Assembly (NCBI RefSeq): GCF_001029445.1
Contig: NZ_LDOT01000006.1
Coordinates: 1 to 64,000, forward strand
Length of the DNA: 64,000 nt
Direction: 5' to 3'
Source: Photobacterium aquae
GTDB lineage: Bacteria; Pseudomonadota; Gammaproteobacteria; Enterobacterales; Vibrionaceae
The translations under genes and the position numbers were made by a program. Within the stretch, counting starts at the first letter, position 1. The number at the start of each line of letters is the position of its first letter. Below are positions 56,167 through 64,000 of this stretch, one piece after another. Under the pieces are notes generated by a model. It saw only the letters and a program-made list of their open reading frames with translations. It had not been told where the DNA came from and did no database searches.

Positions 56167-57117
56167 ATGAAATACAGCTTATTTATTGTTGTATTCGCCT
56201 CTCTAAATGCTTGGGCTCAACCGGACTGGGTTGAACAAGTTAAGCCTGATTCCAGTGCCTATGTGGGCATTGGAATCGGTGATACATTGGCAAATGCAAA
56301 GTTAGATGCGAAGAATCAGATCGCATCTTCTATCAGCTCTACGCACTCATTTGAAATTAGCCAGACCGTCGAGACAATAGGGGATGAAGGAACGCAACGT
56401 TCTTCGTCCCATACTCATACAAACGCCGATCATATTCTTTTGCCGGAGATTTCATGGCCGCAAATAGCATCCGAAGACGGTATCTATTATGTCATGGGGA
56501 AAGTCTCCAAAACGGAGTTGGTGAACTTGTATGAAAGGACACTGGCTATATCGAGCAGCGAGTTCAGCGGTCAAACAGGGCCGGGGGCGTTAAGTTTTAA
56601 AGATTACTTACGCTTGTTTGAAGCGCGTGATGAGCTCGCTTTGTCGGCAAAGCGTGCCGCTATTATTTCTGATAGTTCTGCGGCCGGTAAACACTATCAC
56701 GCTCAGTTTGTTGAATTGCTTACAAAGCTTAATGGGTATCAGTCTTCATCTTGCCTGAAGGTTAATTACAAAGGGCATTCGTACGAAGGCAAGATATTCA
56801 AGCCTATGGTTGAGTCAGCGTTATCTACGGCAGGTGTCAATGTGAAGAATGATGCGGCCTGTGAAACGCTTGATATTAATGCGAGTTCGGAGTCGAGTCG
56901 TTCGGGCACCCAGAGGGTGGATGCGATTACCCTGTATTTTGAATTGGGTTCGCCAGTCGTTAGGTCCAAAACGGTCGCTCTTGAAGGCAAGAGCAGCGGT
57001 TCGAAAAAAGCGGCACTCATTAACGCAACGGATGTCTTCAACCGCCATTTCGATCGTTCAAATTCTCTGATGAATTTTTTGCTAGACCCAGCAACAAGCG
57101 ATGTTGTTATCCAATAG
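56167..57117 (+). CDS. LPP20-domain periplasmic protein (cluster gene 4)
   Basis: 316 residues. Signal peptide about 17 residues (ends AWA), no lipobox. The N-terminal LPP20 domain (about 20-130: PDWVEQVKPDSSAYVGIG, ANAKLDAKNQIASSIS, YYVMGKVSKTELV) matches the LPP20/FlgP fold. The C-terminal half (about 205-310) has a repeating strand-helix pattern like TolB-N/FlgO (PMVESALSTAGVNVKND). Two Cys (about 199, 237) may bridge. In operon with genes 3 and 5. Confidence 0.82.
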   Translation: MKYSLFIVVFASLNAWAQPDWVEQVKPDSSAYVGIGIGDTLANAKLDAKNQIASSISSTHSFEISQTVETIGDEGTQRSSSHTHTNADHILLPEISWPQIASEDGIYYVMGKVSKTELVNLYERTLAISSSEFSGQTGPGALSFKDYLRLFEARDELALSAKRAAIISDSSAAGKHYHAQFVELLTKLNGYQSSSCLKVNYKGHSYEGKIFKPMVESALSTAGVNVKNDAACETLDINASSESSRSGTQRVDAITLYFELGSPVVRSKTVALEGKSSGSKKAALINATDVFNRHFDRSNSLMNFLLDPATSDVVIQ

Positions 57118-57140
57118 CAGTTAGGTAAAGGTCAGTTAGC

Positions 57141-58259
57141 ATGTCTTTAAGAAAAAGAATTGCCACAGCGATGTGTGTAATGATGAGTCCGATGCTTATG
57201 GCACAAACGCCAGCGGATGTATATCAAAATACACTCTCTAACAATGATACCGGTGTATATACGGTAGATGAACATGTCTATTTTGTTGTAAAGCAAGAGT
57301 GTCTCTCAAAGAAAAAATATGCAGGAACCGCTGAATCCAAAGCCGCGGAGCAAGAGTTCTATAAAATGCTTGCCCGAGAAATGGTAGATAGGAGTGTTTC
57401 TTTTTCTGATCGTATTGCTGATATTACTCAGCCGTTGCGAAGTGACATTAAGCTGGATGTTTCAACACAATTGAATGCTCAAACTGTGCTAAAGCATCAG
57501 CTGCTATTTGACCGTAATACCGCCGCAAACAACTGTATCCAAGAATACGTTGTGGTTGTTGATAGCAAACAATTTCAACCCAACGGTGTGACGATTCCGC
57601 GTGCAGAAGTCGAGAGCAGCGCCGTCAAATTGCTATCGGCTGCCGTACAATCCCAAGATTACTCACGAGTAAGAGCGTACTTGCAAAGCCTTGGGCTAGA
57701 AGAGCTCGCCAATATTTACCAACACATTGAAAATAGTACAGCGGTTCCAGTCAACCTGGCTGTTACCGATGAGCGTCCTGACTGCCAGCAAGCACGTTGC
57801 GGGCTAGCGGAGAAGGCCTTCTCAGATTACGACATCCACCATGTTGTGGCGACGATCTTGGGTGCAGAAGGGGTTTTCCGTATTGAAAACAAACACCCGA
57901 GCTATGCCTTGGCTGATATTTTGTTCAAGCGGGCAGAGAGCAATTTTTCTCAAGGTAGGAATGCACAGGGGATCATCGACGATCTGACCCTTTCAGTAAA
58001 TTTGGCGCCCCAAAAAGCACAAAGCTGGAAAATGCTGGCCGATATATCACGGGCATTAGGGCAGAAAGAGTTAGCTCAGGCATCCTCGAAACAATACATC
58101 ATGCAATCCCCTGATTCCCCTGAATCTTGGGTCTACCTCTATTTATCCCAAATTGAAACCGATCCTAAGGCTGCAAGTCAGTTAAGGCATTGGCTGCAAT
58201 TAATCAATAAGAAGAATTCCTTTTCGCCTTGGTCGAAAAAGCAAATAAGTGGTGAGTAA
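57141..58259 (+). CDS. TPR-containing exported protein (cluster gene 5)
   Basis: 372 residues. Signal peptide about 21 residues (ends MLMA). The N-terminal half (about 35-180) is of unknown fold; it may be a further LPP20-like variant (GTAESKAAEQEFYKMLAREM). The C-terminal part (about 250-355) has two or three tetratricopeptide repeats (YALADILFKRAESNFSQGRN, PQKAQSWKMLADISRALGQ), which usually scaffold protein complexes. The stop lies one base before the start of gene 6, so they are translationally coupled. Confidence 0.8.
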   Translation: MSLRKRIATAMCVMMSPMLMAQTPADVYQNTLSNNDTGVYTVDEHVYFVVKQECLSKKKYAGTAESKAAEQEFYKMLAREMVDRSVSFSDRIADITQPLRSDIKLDVSTQLNAQTVLKHQLLFDRNTAANNCIQEYVVVVDSKQFQPNGVTIPRAEVESSAVKLLSAAVQSQDYSRVRAYLQSLGLEELANIYQHIENSTAVPVNLAVTDERPDCQQARCGLAEKAFSDYDIHHVVATILGAEGVFRIENKHPSYALADILFKRAESNFSQGRNAQGIIDDLTLSVNLAPQKAQSWKMLADISRALGQKELAQASSKQYIMQSPDSPESWVYLYLSQIETDPKAASQLRHWLQLINKKNSFSPWSKKQISGE

Positions 58260-58260
58260 T

Positions 58261-59874
58261 ATGAAGAAAATTTTAACCCCATTAGCGCTAGCAATTGGTT
58301 TAGCCATCCTACCAGCTGCGAATGCTGCAGACTTTATCGCCAAAGAGGCGGATCCGGCGCTTGAAGCTGTTGCTGAGTTGACAGAGCAGCCGTACCAGCA
58401 GCAGGAAATCACCGAAGAAGTTTATGTCTCTGCTGAAGATCAACTGCGGGACTTGATGAAAACTCGTGGTTGGGGCCAAGGCTGGGATGCAAATAAGAAG
58501 CGCATTTTTGTCGTTCATAGCGAGTCATTTGATAATGAAGACCCTACGTATGACGACTCCTTTATTGCCAAACGTTCAATGTTCAGTACGTTGGCGGTAA
58601 TGGGCGCGAAAGCAAAAGTCGTTGAATTCATGCGTACCCAGATGACCGCGGCAGATCAGCTAAGTGCTCCTGGTACCAATGTTTATGCAGAATTGAACGA
58701 GCAGTTCCTTAAGATTCAAAAGAAAATCGCGAGCTCGGAAAAGGCGCTTGCCAAGCTACTTGCAGAAGTTGATGCAGCAGAAGCGGAGAAGCTGAAAGGC
58801 GTAACTTTAGAAGATCGTACCAAGGCATTTATGGATGCGTTGATTAAGCGTCTGGATACGGCTTACTCATCAGGCGATATCGAAGAGAAAAAACGAAAAG
58901 CCTACCAGAAAGCCAAGACTCGCTATGAAGAAGCCATGGCCGAGCATGAGGACATTGTCGCAAAAGCAGAGGCAATCAAAGGCAGTGTTGCTTTGGAAGC
59001 GACAAGCGCTGTTGAGACTCTGGCTAAAGCTCCACTAATGGGCACATCCATTCTTGCTCAGGCGGAATCTTGGAACGCAGAGGAAGAGCGTTATGAAGTC
59101 GCTGTTCTTACCGTTTGGAGTCCAAAGCTGGAAGAGGGCGCTAAAGCCATTCTGACAGGCGAAGAGCAGGATACTAAGCCTAAGAAAGCGTTGTCTGTAC
59201 AAGAGTGGCTAGATACGCAAGATGCAGCGACCTTGGTTGGCCCTCGTAGTTACGTGGATAACAAGGGTGACCGTTGGTTTATCGGTGCCTATGCAATGCC
59301 AGTTAGCGGTTCTTCAAGCAAGATTCGTAAAAACAAGGGTATTGCAGACCTGATGGCCAAGAAAGAGGCTGTGATGGCGCTGTACTCTGACATGGAAACG
59401 CAAAAGCAAGCAGAGATTGCCCTGCAGACTCGCTCTGGTGAGCTAGGCGGCAAAGACCACACTGAAGTGGCAACCAGCTTTGCTGAGACAACTCGTCAAG
59501 CGGTAGAAAACCGTCAAGTGAATGGTATGTCTCAGCTGATGAGCAAAACGGTAACGCACCCAATTTCTAACGAGAAAATTTATGTGATCGCTTACGGCGT
59601 TTCAGGACAGAGTGCAGCAGAAGCTCTGAAATTGAGCTACTCAACATATCAATCGGCAACGAAAGCAAACCTGAGTAACAGTGTGAAGCAGGTTGTCGCA
59701 GATAAGTTGGAGCAGTCTCTTGAAGCATCGAAAAAAGCGGATGTAGAAGCCAGCGTTGGCACTGACAGTGGTGTTATGCCGACAAAAGCGGCTAATACGG
59801 TTTCACACAAGAAAGTGGCTACAAGCAGTAATACCTTACTCAATGCCCCAACCATCGATGAAGATGACTTCTAA
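58261..59874 (+). CDS. Exported coiled-coil protein with LPP20-like segments (cluster gene 6)
   Basis: 537 residues from ATG 58261 (GGTGAG 4 bases upstream; earlier GTG codons overlap gene 5). Signal peptide about 22 residues, ends ANA; no lipobox. Residues about 55-120 hold an LPP20-like piece (KKRIFVVHSESF, KRSMFSTLAVMGAKAKVVEFM). A long charged coiled coil covers about 135-250 (LKIQKKIASSEKALAKLLAE). A second and third LPP20-like segment follow (about 265-310 and 340-460: RWFIGAYAMPV, KEAVMALYSDMETQ). The tail is Ser/Thr-rich and ends DEDDF. No named family recognised. A physical spacer or stalk is plausible. Confidence 0.82.
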   Translation: MKKILTPLALAIGLAILPAANAADFIAKEADPALEAVAELTEQPYQQQEITEEVYVSAEDQLRDLMKTRGWGQGWDANKKRIFVVHSESFDNEDPTYDDSFIAKRSMFSTLAVMGAKAKVVEFMRTQMTAADQLSAPGTNVYAELNEQFLKIQKKIASSEKALAKLLAEVDAAEAEKLKGVTLEDRTKAFMDALIKRLDTAYSSGDIEEKKRKAYQKAKTRYEEAMAEHEDIVAKAEAIKGSVALEATSAVETLAKAPLMGTSILAQAESWNAEEERYEVAVLTVWSPKLEEGAKAILTGEEQDTKPKKALSVQEWLDTQDAATLVGPRSYVDNKGDRWFIGAYAMPVSGSSSKIRKNKGIADLMAKKEAVMALYSDMETQKQAEIALQTRSGELGGKDHTEVATSFAETTRQAVENRQVNGMSQLMSKTVTHPISNEKIYVIAYGVSGQSAAEALKLSYSTYQSATKANLSNSVKQVVADKLEQSLEASKKADVEASVGTDSGVMPTKAANTVSHKKVATSSNTLLNAPTIDEDDF

Positions 59875-59930
59875 TTCTTAAGAATTGTGAGTCTGACTTT
59901 TCGAATATTTAATAAAAACAGGAATCAATA

Positions 59931-60533
59931 ATGAAAAAAGTAGTGATGTTTTCAGTAGCTGCGGCATTGATGGGTTGTCAATCTACTCCTGAGCAACCAG
60001 CACCGCAAGTCGTTAACCCTGTGGTACACGAGTGCTACTTCTTTGGTGCACCAGAGAAACCTGCTCCAAACTGGATTTGTAGTGGTGAGGTTAACCGTGA
60101 TGGGTATGCTCGTTCAGCCGTAGGCTTTAGCGGCAACTCTGCTGGTGGTTTGGCTCACCAGAAAAACTTAGCGATTCAGCAAGGTCAAAAAGAGCTAGCG
60201 GATCAAGTTAAGAGTGAAATCATCGTTTCGATGAAGAACAAAACGGGCACATTAGGTGTTAATGGCCAGGCTGGTGCGACCCAAGCGACATCTGCAGAGC
60301 TTGATTCTGTGTCAAATGTTGTTTTGGAAGGTGTTGAGACTATTCGCACAATGCGCGGCCCAGATGGTTATTTCTATGTTCACCTAGCGCTACCAAAGCA
60401 GGCATTGCAGCAAAATGTTGAGCGCGTTGTGGATGAATATCAGGACAAGCATCCTGAAGAGAAACAAGGTATGACTCCTGAGGAAAACCTAAAGCTTGCT
60501 GACGATATTGCTAAAGCACTAGCGCATCAGTAA
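59931..60533 (+). CDS. LPP20-family (FlgP-like) outer-membrane lipoprotein (cluster gene 7)
   Basis: 200 residues. Lipobox LMGC (Cys16), Gln at +2 favours the outer membrane. LPP20 domain at about 35-170: PNWICSGEVNRDGYARSAVG, QKNLAIQQGQKELADQVKSE, then YFYVHLALPKQALQQ. This is the same fold as FlgP of the Vibrio H-ring. Two Cys (about 35 and 50) probably bridge. AGGA lies 7 bases before the ATG. It lies 56 bp after gene 6 and 11 bp before the transglycosylase gene. Confidence 0.88.
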   Translation: MKKVVMFSVAAALMGCQSTPEQPAPQVVNPVVHECYFFGAPEKPAPNWICSGEVNRDGYARSAVGFSGNSAGGLAHQKNLAIQQGQKELADQVKSEIIVSMKNKTGTLGVNGQAGATQATSAELDSVSNVVLEGVETIRTMRGPDGYFYVHLALPKQALQQNVERVVDEYQDKHPEEKQGMTPEENLKLADDIAKALAHQ

Positions 60534-60544
60534 GGGGGAAAACT

Positions 60545-61696
60545 GTGGCTAAATTAAAAACAACATTATATATCGGTGGCTTGTGCTTAATGTCGAGTTT
60601 GGCCACAGTAAATGCCTCTGATGGCCCAAGCGAATTTGAGAAGAAGAAACTTTCCACCTTGTCTTCTTTTTCTCAAACCAAAGAGCAACACTATGATGCG
60701 TTTGAGCAATCAAAGCAGGCATACTTGAATGCGTTCAATCAGGCAAAGCAGGCTTTAGCAAAAAAATGGGATAACCCTGCGTTAACCAATCAGACCCAGT
60801 GGGTGCAGTACAGCAGTGACGATACAGTTAAGCGTACTGTGGATTTCGAAACCGGTGCTATCGTTATCGAAATCCTTGATGAGGATATGCCACCGAAAAA
60901 GGTGGAGAGTATTGTTCGTGAGCAGATTAAAGAGCTTACAGAACAAACAACGCAGCAGGCCTATGCAAAGGACAAAGTGCTAGCGAGTAACAATGTGCAG
61001 CCCCCTGAGTCATTGGCGAAGACCAAGGTAATGTCCGGGCTTAATGTTGAAACTGTGTTGGGGTCGCAGAAAAAAGAGTCATTTACCCAAAAAAATGGTT
61101 CTCATGTGACTCGAGTGAGCATGGCGGTTTCTCAGGATACGGTCAACTCACGTGCACAAGCGTATATTCCCTATGTACGCCAAATGGCAACGAAATGGGA
61201 TATTGAGCCGGCTTTGATTTTGGCGATTATGCATACTGAAAGCCATTTCAACCCAATGGCCCAATCGCATATCCCAGCGTATGGCTTGATGCAGGTCGTG
61301 CCAACTTCTGCGGGTAAAGATGTCACCAAACGGTATTTAGGCAAAGAGAAGCTTTTGCCGCCGGAGGTGCTCTTTAACCCTGAATTCAATATTGATATTG
61401 GTACAAGTTATCTCAATATTCTGGACAAACACTATTTGAAGAAAGTCAGTAATGACGAGGTGAGAACTTACCTTGTTATTGCCTCCTATAACGGTGGAGT
61501 CGGGGCTGTTGCGAAACATTTTTCAGGTAAGCCTTCATTGTCGTCGCTGCCGGTGGCAGTGAATGAGCTAACGGCCACCAAGGTTTTTAGTTCGATAACG
61601 GAGGATTTTCCTTACAAGGAAACTCGCAACTACCTCAAGAAAGTTCAGGATAAGCGCCGCTACTACAGCCAATTGCTAAATACGCAGTCCATTTAA
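60545..61696 (+). CDS. MltC-type lytic transglycosylase without lipobox (cluster gene 8)
   Basis: 383 residues, GTG start with a strong GGGGGAA Shine-Dalgarno. Signal peptide about 25 residues (ends VNA); C14 is in GGLC, not a standard lipobox. Residues about 30-190 match the MltC N-domain (DUF3393: KKWDNPALTNQTQWVQYSSD, VDFETGAIVIEI). The catalytic SLT domain (about 205-375) has Glu232 in ILAIMHTESHFNP, then AYGLMQVVP and ASYNGGVGAV. It cleaves peptidoglycan glycan strands to anhydro-muropeptides. Classical MltC is an outer-membrane lipoprotein. As last gene of the envelope cluster it may open a hole for the complex. Confidence 0.92.
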   Translation: MAKLKTTLYIGGLCLMSSLATVNASDGPSEFEKKKLSTLSSFSQTKEQHYDAFEQSKQAYLNAFNQAKQALAKKWDNPALTNQTQWVQYSSDDTVKRTVDFETGAIVIEILDEDMPPKKVESIVREQIKELTEQTTQQAYAKDKVLASNNVQPPESLAKTKVMSGLNVETVLGSQKKESFTQKNGSHVTRVSMAVSQDTVNSRAQAYIPYVRQMATKWDIEPALILAIMHTESHFNPMAQSHIPAYGLMQVVPTSAGKDVTKRYLGKEKLLPPEVLFNPEFNIDIGTSYLNILDKHYLKKVSNDEVRTYLVIASYNGGVGAVAKHFSGKPSLSSLPVAVNELTATKVFSSITEDFPYKETRNYLKKVQDKRRYYSQLLNTQSI

Positions 61697-61703
61697 TCCC
61701 CAT

Positions 61704-61733
61704 AAAAAAGCCCTGAAATATCAGGGCTTTTTT
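61704..61733. terminator. Bidirectional terminator between the cluster and torA
   Basis: Perfect 13-bp stem (61704-61716 with 61721-61733), loop AATA, A-rich 5' and T-rich 3' arms. It closes both convergent transcripts. Confidence 0.95.
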
Positions 61734-61754
61734 CTATAGTGTCTAATCAATTAA

Positions 61755-64000
61755 TCAACTAATCTCGATCGGTCCACCGAAGGCCGTGACCGGTGGGACT
61801 TCGCCCGTGAACTTTTCAAAGTTAACCAAGCAGGTGTTAGCGCTGGTGGCCTGAGCAAGTTCTGATGACGGAATATCCTGTGTCAGAGTATTCGGATCGC
61901 CGTAGGTATCGATAGCCCCAATTTTTTCGTTAAGCGGGCCATACCATGCCCCTTCTTCAATGCGAATCACGCCGCGAGGGTAGCTGTCTGTTAAGACTGC
62001 ACCGGCAAGCAGTTGGCCGCGATCGTTGAATACGCGCACCAGATCGCCATCTTTGATCCCCTTGGCTGCAGCATCCTCTGGATTGAGGTATACCGGTTCG
62101 CGGTCCTGTACCGTGTAGGTTGCCCGGAAGGCATCAGATTCGCACATCTGTGAGTGAAGGCGTTTGTCCGGGTGGCATGATTGCATCCAGAACGGGTGCT
62201 TACTGGAGCCCGGGCCACCGTGTGAACGTTCACTCTTCTCAAACCACATCGGATGTCCTTGGCAATGGTCGTAGCCGTAGCGCGCTATTTTCCGGCTGGT
62301 AATTTCGATGAAGCCGGATGGGGTGCCAAGGGCATTGATTTCAGGATCCTGACGGAAGTCGGCATGGCGCACCCAAGGTTTTCCTGTACCAAAGTCCAGT
62401 ACGCCCTGTTCCCAGAATTCATCGAATTCAGGCATTTCAAATTTGCCTTTGTTGGCTTCCCGGCAATCTGCATACAGCGAGCGAACCCACTCCATCTCAT
62501 CCATGCCTCGGGTGTACTCTTTGTGACGCCCGAACCGACGGGTGAGTTCCGTGAAGATTTCGAAATCAGTCTTTGATTGATAGAGAGGATCAACCAATTT
62601 GTGCATCGCCAGCAGACCACGGCCGCTATACGAACCGTAAACGTCAATGTCGTTACGTTCGAATTGGGTACAGGCCGGCAGAACAATATCCGAGAATCGG
62701 CAGGTTGCTGTCCATGCAAAATCAATGGTTACGACGGTTTGAAGTTTTTGGAATGCTTGCTTCATCCGGTTTCGATCTTGGTGGTGGTGCCACGGGTTAT
62801 TACCGCTGATCACCATCATTTTGTAATCGGGCAGGATAACCTTGCTGCCGTTGTAGCGGATCTCTTTGCCGGGCTCCAAGAGGCAATCAACCCAGCGGGC
62901 GACCGGAATGGTACGGCTGTAACCATTGAAATCGTTGTTGTCCCATTTCGGCTTGTGGCCTTCGTCGACGTTGCGGGGGAACCCGCCCGGTGCGGCAAAG
63001 CCCGTTGATGGAACGCCAATACCACTGTAGTGGTGACCATAAGAGATACCGCCACCCGGTAGGCCTATCTGGCCGACCATCGCCGCAATCACGGCACCCA
63101 TCCAATATGGCTGTTCGCCATGCTCCTGACGCTGAATACACCAGCCAAAAAGGATTTGGGTGCGATCCGAGACCAGCATCCGAGCAAATTCACGGATCTG
63201 ATCGGCATTGACGCCACAAATTTCAGCCGCCCATTCCGGTGTTTTCTCGATGCGGTCTTTGGTTTTACCCTGTACGTAGTCAATAAACTCCTCAAAGCCT
63301 AGGCAGTACATTTTAATGAAGTCTTTGTCGTAGAGATCTTCGTTGTACAGGGTATGGGCAACGCCAAGCATGAATGCGACGTCGGTCTGCGGGTTAATGT
63401 AGAGATGCTCATTGCCAAGATAGCGTTGGGTTTTGTTCTTGACCGGATCGACCGACAGAACCTTGATTTCCCCTTTGGCTACCTTGTTCTTTAGCTGCTC
63501 AAGATAAGGATAAGACTCATGGGTTTCACAGTTCCAGCCGACTTGCAGGTTTTTGACCGGATCGGTTGCCCACAAGACAACGTTTTTGCTGTGGTTGAGA
63601 ATTTCTGACCAAGAGGTTCCCTGGGCATAAACTTCCGTTGAGCCTAATACGTAAGGCATGATTGTCTGGCCTGCGCCAGTTGAGTAATCACCTACCTTGG
63701 TAATGTAGTTGCCGTGCATACCTACCGCACGCTGCATATGACTGGTACAGCTGTGGAACTGGCCAGTTTGACGCCAGCCGGTTTGTCCTGCATGCAGGGC
63801 CCATGGGCCATAATCTTTTTGGATTCGTTCAAGTTCACGGTAGAAAAGATCAAGGGCCTCATCCCAGGTCACACGGACAAAGCGGTTATTGCCCCGTGTC
63901 TCTGCACTGTATTTGTGCTTCTTCAGCCAGTCCAAACGTACCATCGGGTAGCGCACCCGAGATGGGTTGTAGATCACCCCTTTGATGCCATTTAGCATCT
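61755..64000 (-). CDS. torA: Trimethylamine-N-oxide reductase (molybdopterin), N-terminus outside window
   Basis: 748 residues visible up to the window edge; the Tat signal peptide and the first roughly 90 residues lie beyond 64000. DMSO-reductase family: the Mo-ligand Ser is in [11 protein letters not shown] (codon 63681-63683). Other family stretches are [30 protein letters not shown] and the C-terminal [15 protein letters not shown]. Similarity to E. coli TorA covers the full visible length by memory, including the SGFIEI and [15 protein letters not shown] segments. It reduces TMAO to TMA in the periplasm during anaerobic respiration. A TorZ-type enzyme is an alternative. Confidence 0.9.
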   Translation of the reverse strand, partial: MLNGIKGVIYNPSRVRYPMVRLDWLKKHKYSAETRGNNRFVRVTWDEALDLFYRELERIQKDYGPWALHAGQTGWRQTGQFHSCTSHMQRAVGMHGNYITKVGDYSTGAGQTIMPYVLGSTEVYAQGTSWSEILNHSKNVVLWATDPVKNLQVGWNCETHESYPYLEQLKNKVAKGEIKVLSVDPVKNKTQRYLGNEHLYINPQTDVAFMLGVAHTLYNEDLYDKDFIKMYCLGFEEFIDYVQGKTKDRIEKTPEWAAEICGVNADQIREFARMLVSDRTQILFGWCIQRQEHGEQPYWMGAVIAAMVGQIGLPGGGISYGHHYSGIGVPSTGFAAPGGFPRNVDEGHKPKWDNNDFNGYSRTIPVARWVDCLLEPGKEIRYNGSKVILPDYKMMVISGNNPWHHHQDRNRMKQAFQKLQTVVTIDFAWTATCRFSDIVLPACTQFERNDIDVYGSYSGRGLLAMHKLVDPLYQSKTDFEIFTELTRRFGRHKEYTRGMDEMEWVRSLYADCREANKGKFEMPEFDEFWEQGVLDFGTGKPWVRHADFRQDPEINALGTPSGFIEITSRKIARYGYDHCQGHPMWFEKSERSHGGPGSSKHPFWMQSCHPDKRLHSQMCESDAFRATYTVQDREPVYLNPEDAAAKGIKDGDLVRVFNDRGQLLAGAVLTDSYPRGVIRIEEGAWYGPLNEKIGAIDTYGDPNTLTQDIPSSELAQATSANTCLVNFEKFTGEVPPVTAFGGPIEIS

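Overview
The window looks like chromosomal DNA of a marine gammaproteobacterium of the family Vibrionaceae (Photobacterium, Vibrio or Grimontia type). Three things suggest this: the norspermidine operon (a fused diaminobutyrate aminotransferase/decarboxylase, carboxynorspermidine dehydrogenase and NspC); a large modular GH18 chitinase beside a YkuD_2-type L,D-transpeptidase; and TMAO reductase. A yccT-rlmI-yccX-tusE-yccA neighbourhood like that of enterics fits the same group. Genus is inference from gene content. Coding DNA is moderately GC-rich, most intergenic DNA is AT-rich, and genes are separated by many clear intrinsic terminators. I found no insertion sequence, prophage, integron or CRISPR array.

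Layout. 1-15 is the 3' end of tRNA-Cys. 724-6219 is the norspermidine operon. 6395-6901 holds two small genes: a PspB-like membrane protein and a 49-residue Cys-rich protein I found by reading the minus strand. 6986-15327 is a lipid and storage neighbourhood: acyl-CoA hydrolase/transferase, phasin-like protein, WS/DGAT acyltransferase, acyl-CoA-binding protein, GMC oxidoreductase and an alpha/beta hydrolase. 15401-19272 is an arsenic island built on the organoarsenical route: a fused arsenate reductase-ArsR repressor, a CX5R phosphatase, a dedicated GAPDH and the ArsJ exporter. Two ArsR-box-like sites share an 11-bp core. 19347-22674 holds a HAD phosphatase, a small unknown protein, alanine dehydrogenase and the L,D-transpeptidase. 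23140-26328 is the chitinase. 26941-32176 is the ycc block, with a chemotaxis receptor inserted. 32542-36897 is an Aap-type amino-acid ABC transporter whose binding protein is a lipoprotein on a coiled-coil stalk. 37183-43257 holds a SPOR/DUF1566-like protein and two tandem di-haem peroxidase paralogues with C-terminal Ig-like domains. 43711-52039 holds an OFA-family MFS transporter, a YdcH-like protein, GltS, a small unknown, a PAS-GGDEF-EAL gene broken by a frameshift inside the EAL motif, and an HD hydrolase.

The most interesting region is 52907-61696: eight co-directional genes, every one with an export signal. They encode an isolated lipoprotein, a CsgG/TolB-N-like lipoprotein with a FlgT-C-like tail, two LPP20-plus-TolB-N-like proteins, a TPR protein, a coiled-coil protein with LPP20-like segments, a small LPP20 lipoprotein and an MltC-type transglycosylase without a lipobox. 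These are the building blocks of the Vibrio flagellar H/T-ring proteins FlgO, FlgP and FlgT, spread over separate genes with no flagellar gene nearby. I propose an undescribed envelope-spanning assembly or export complex with its own peptidoglycan-cutting enzyme. The window ends inside torA (minus strand, N-terminus missing).

Limits: everything is from reading alone. Family names rest on remembered motifs, and no database or structure search was run.
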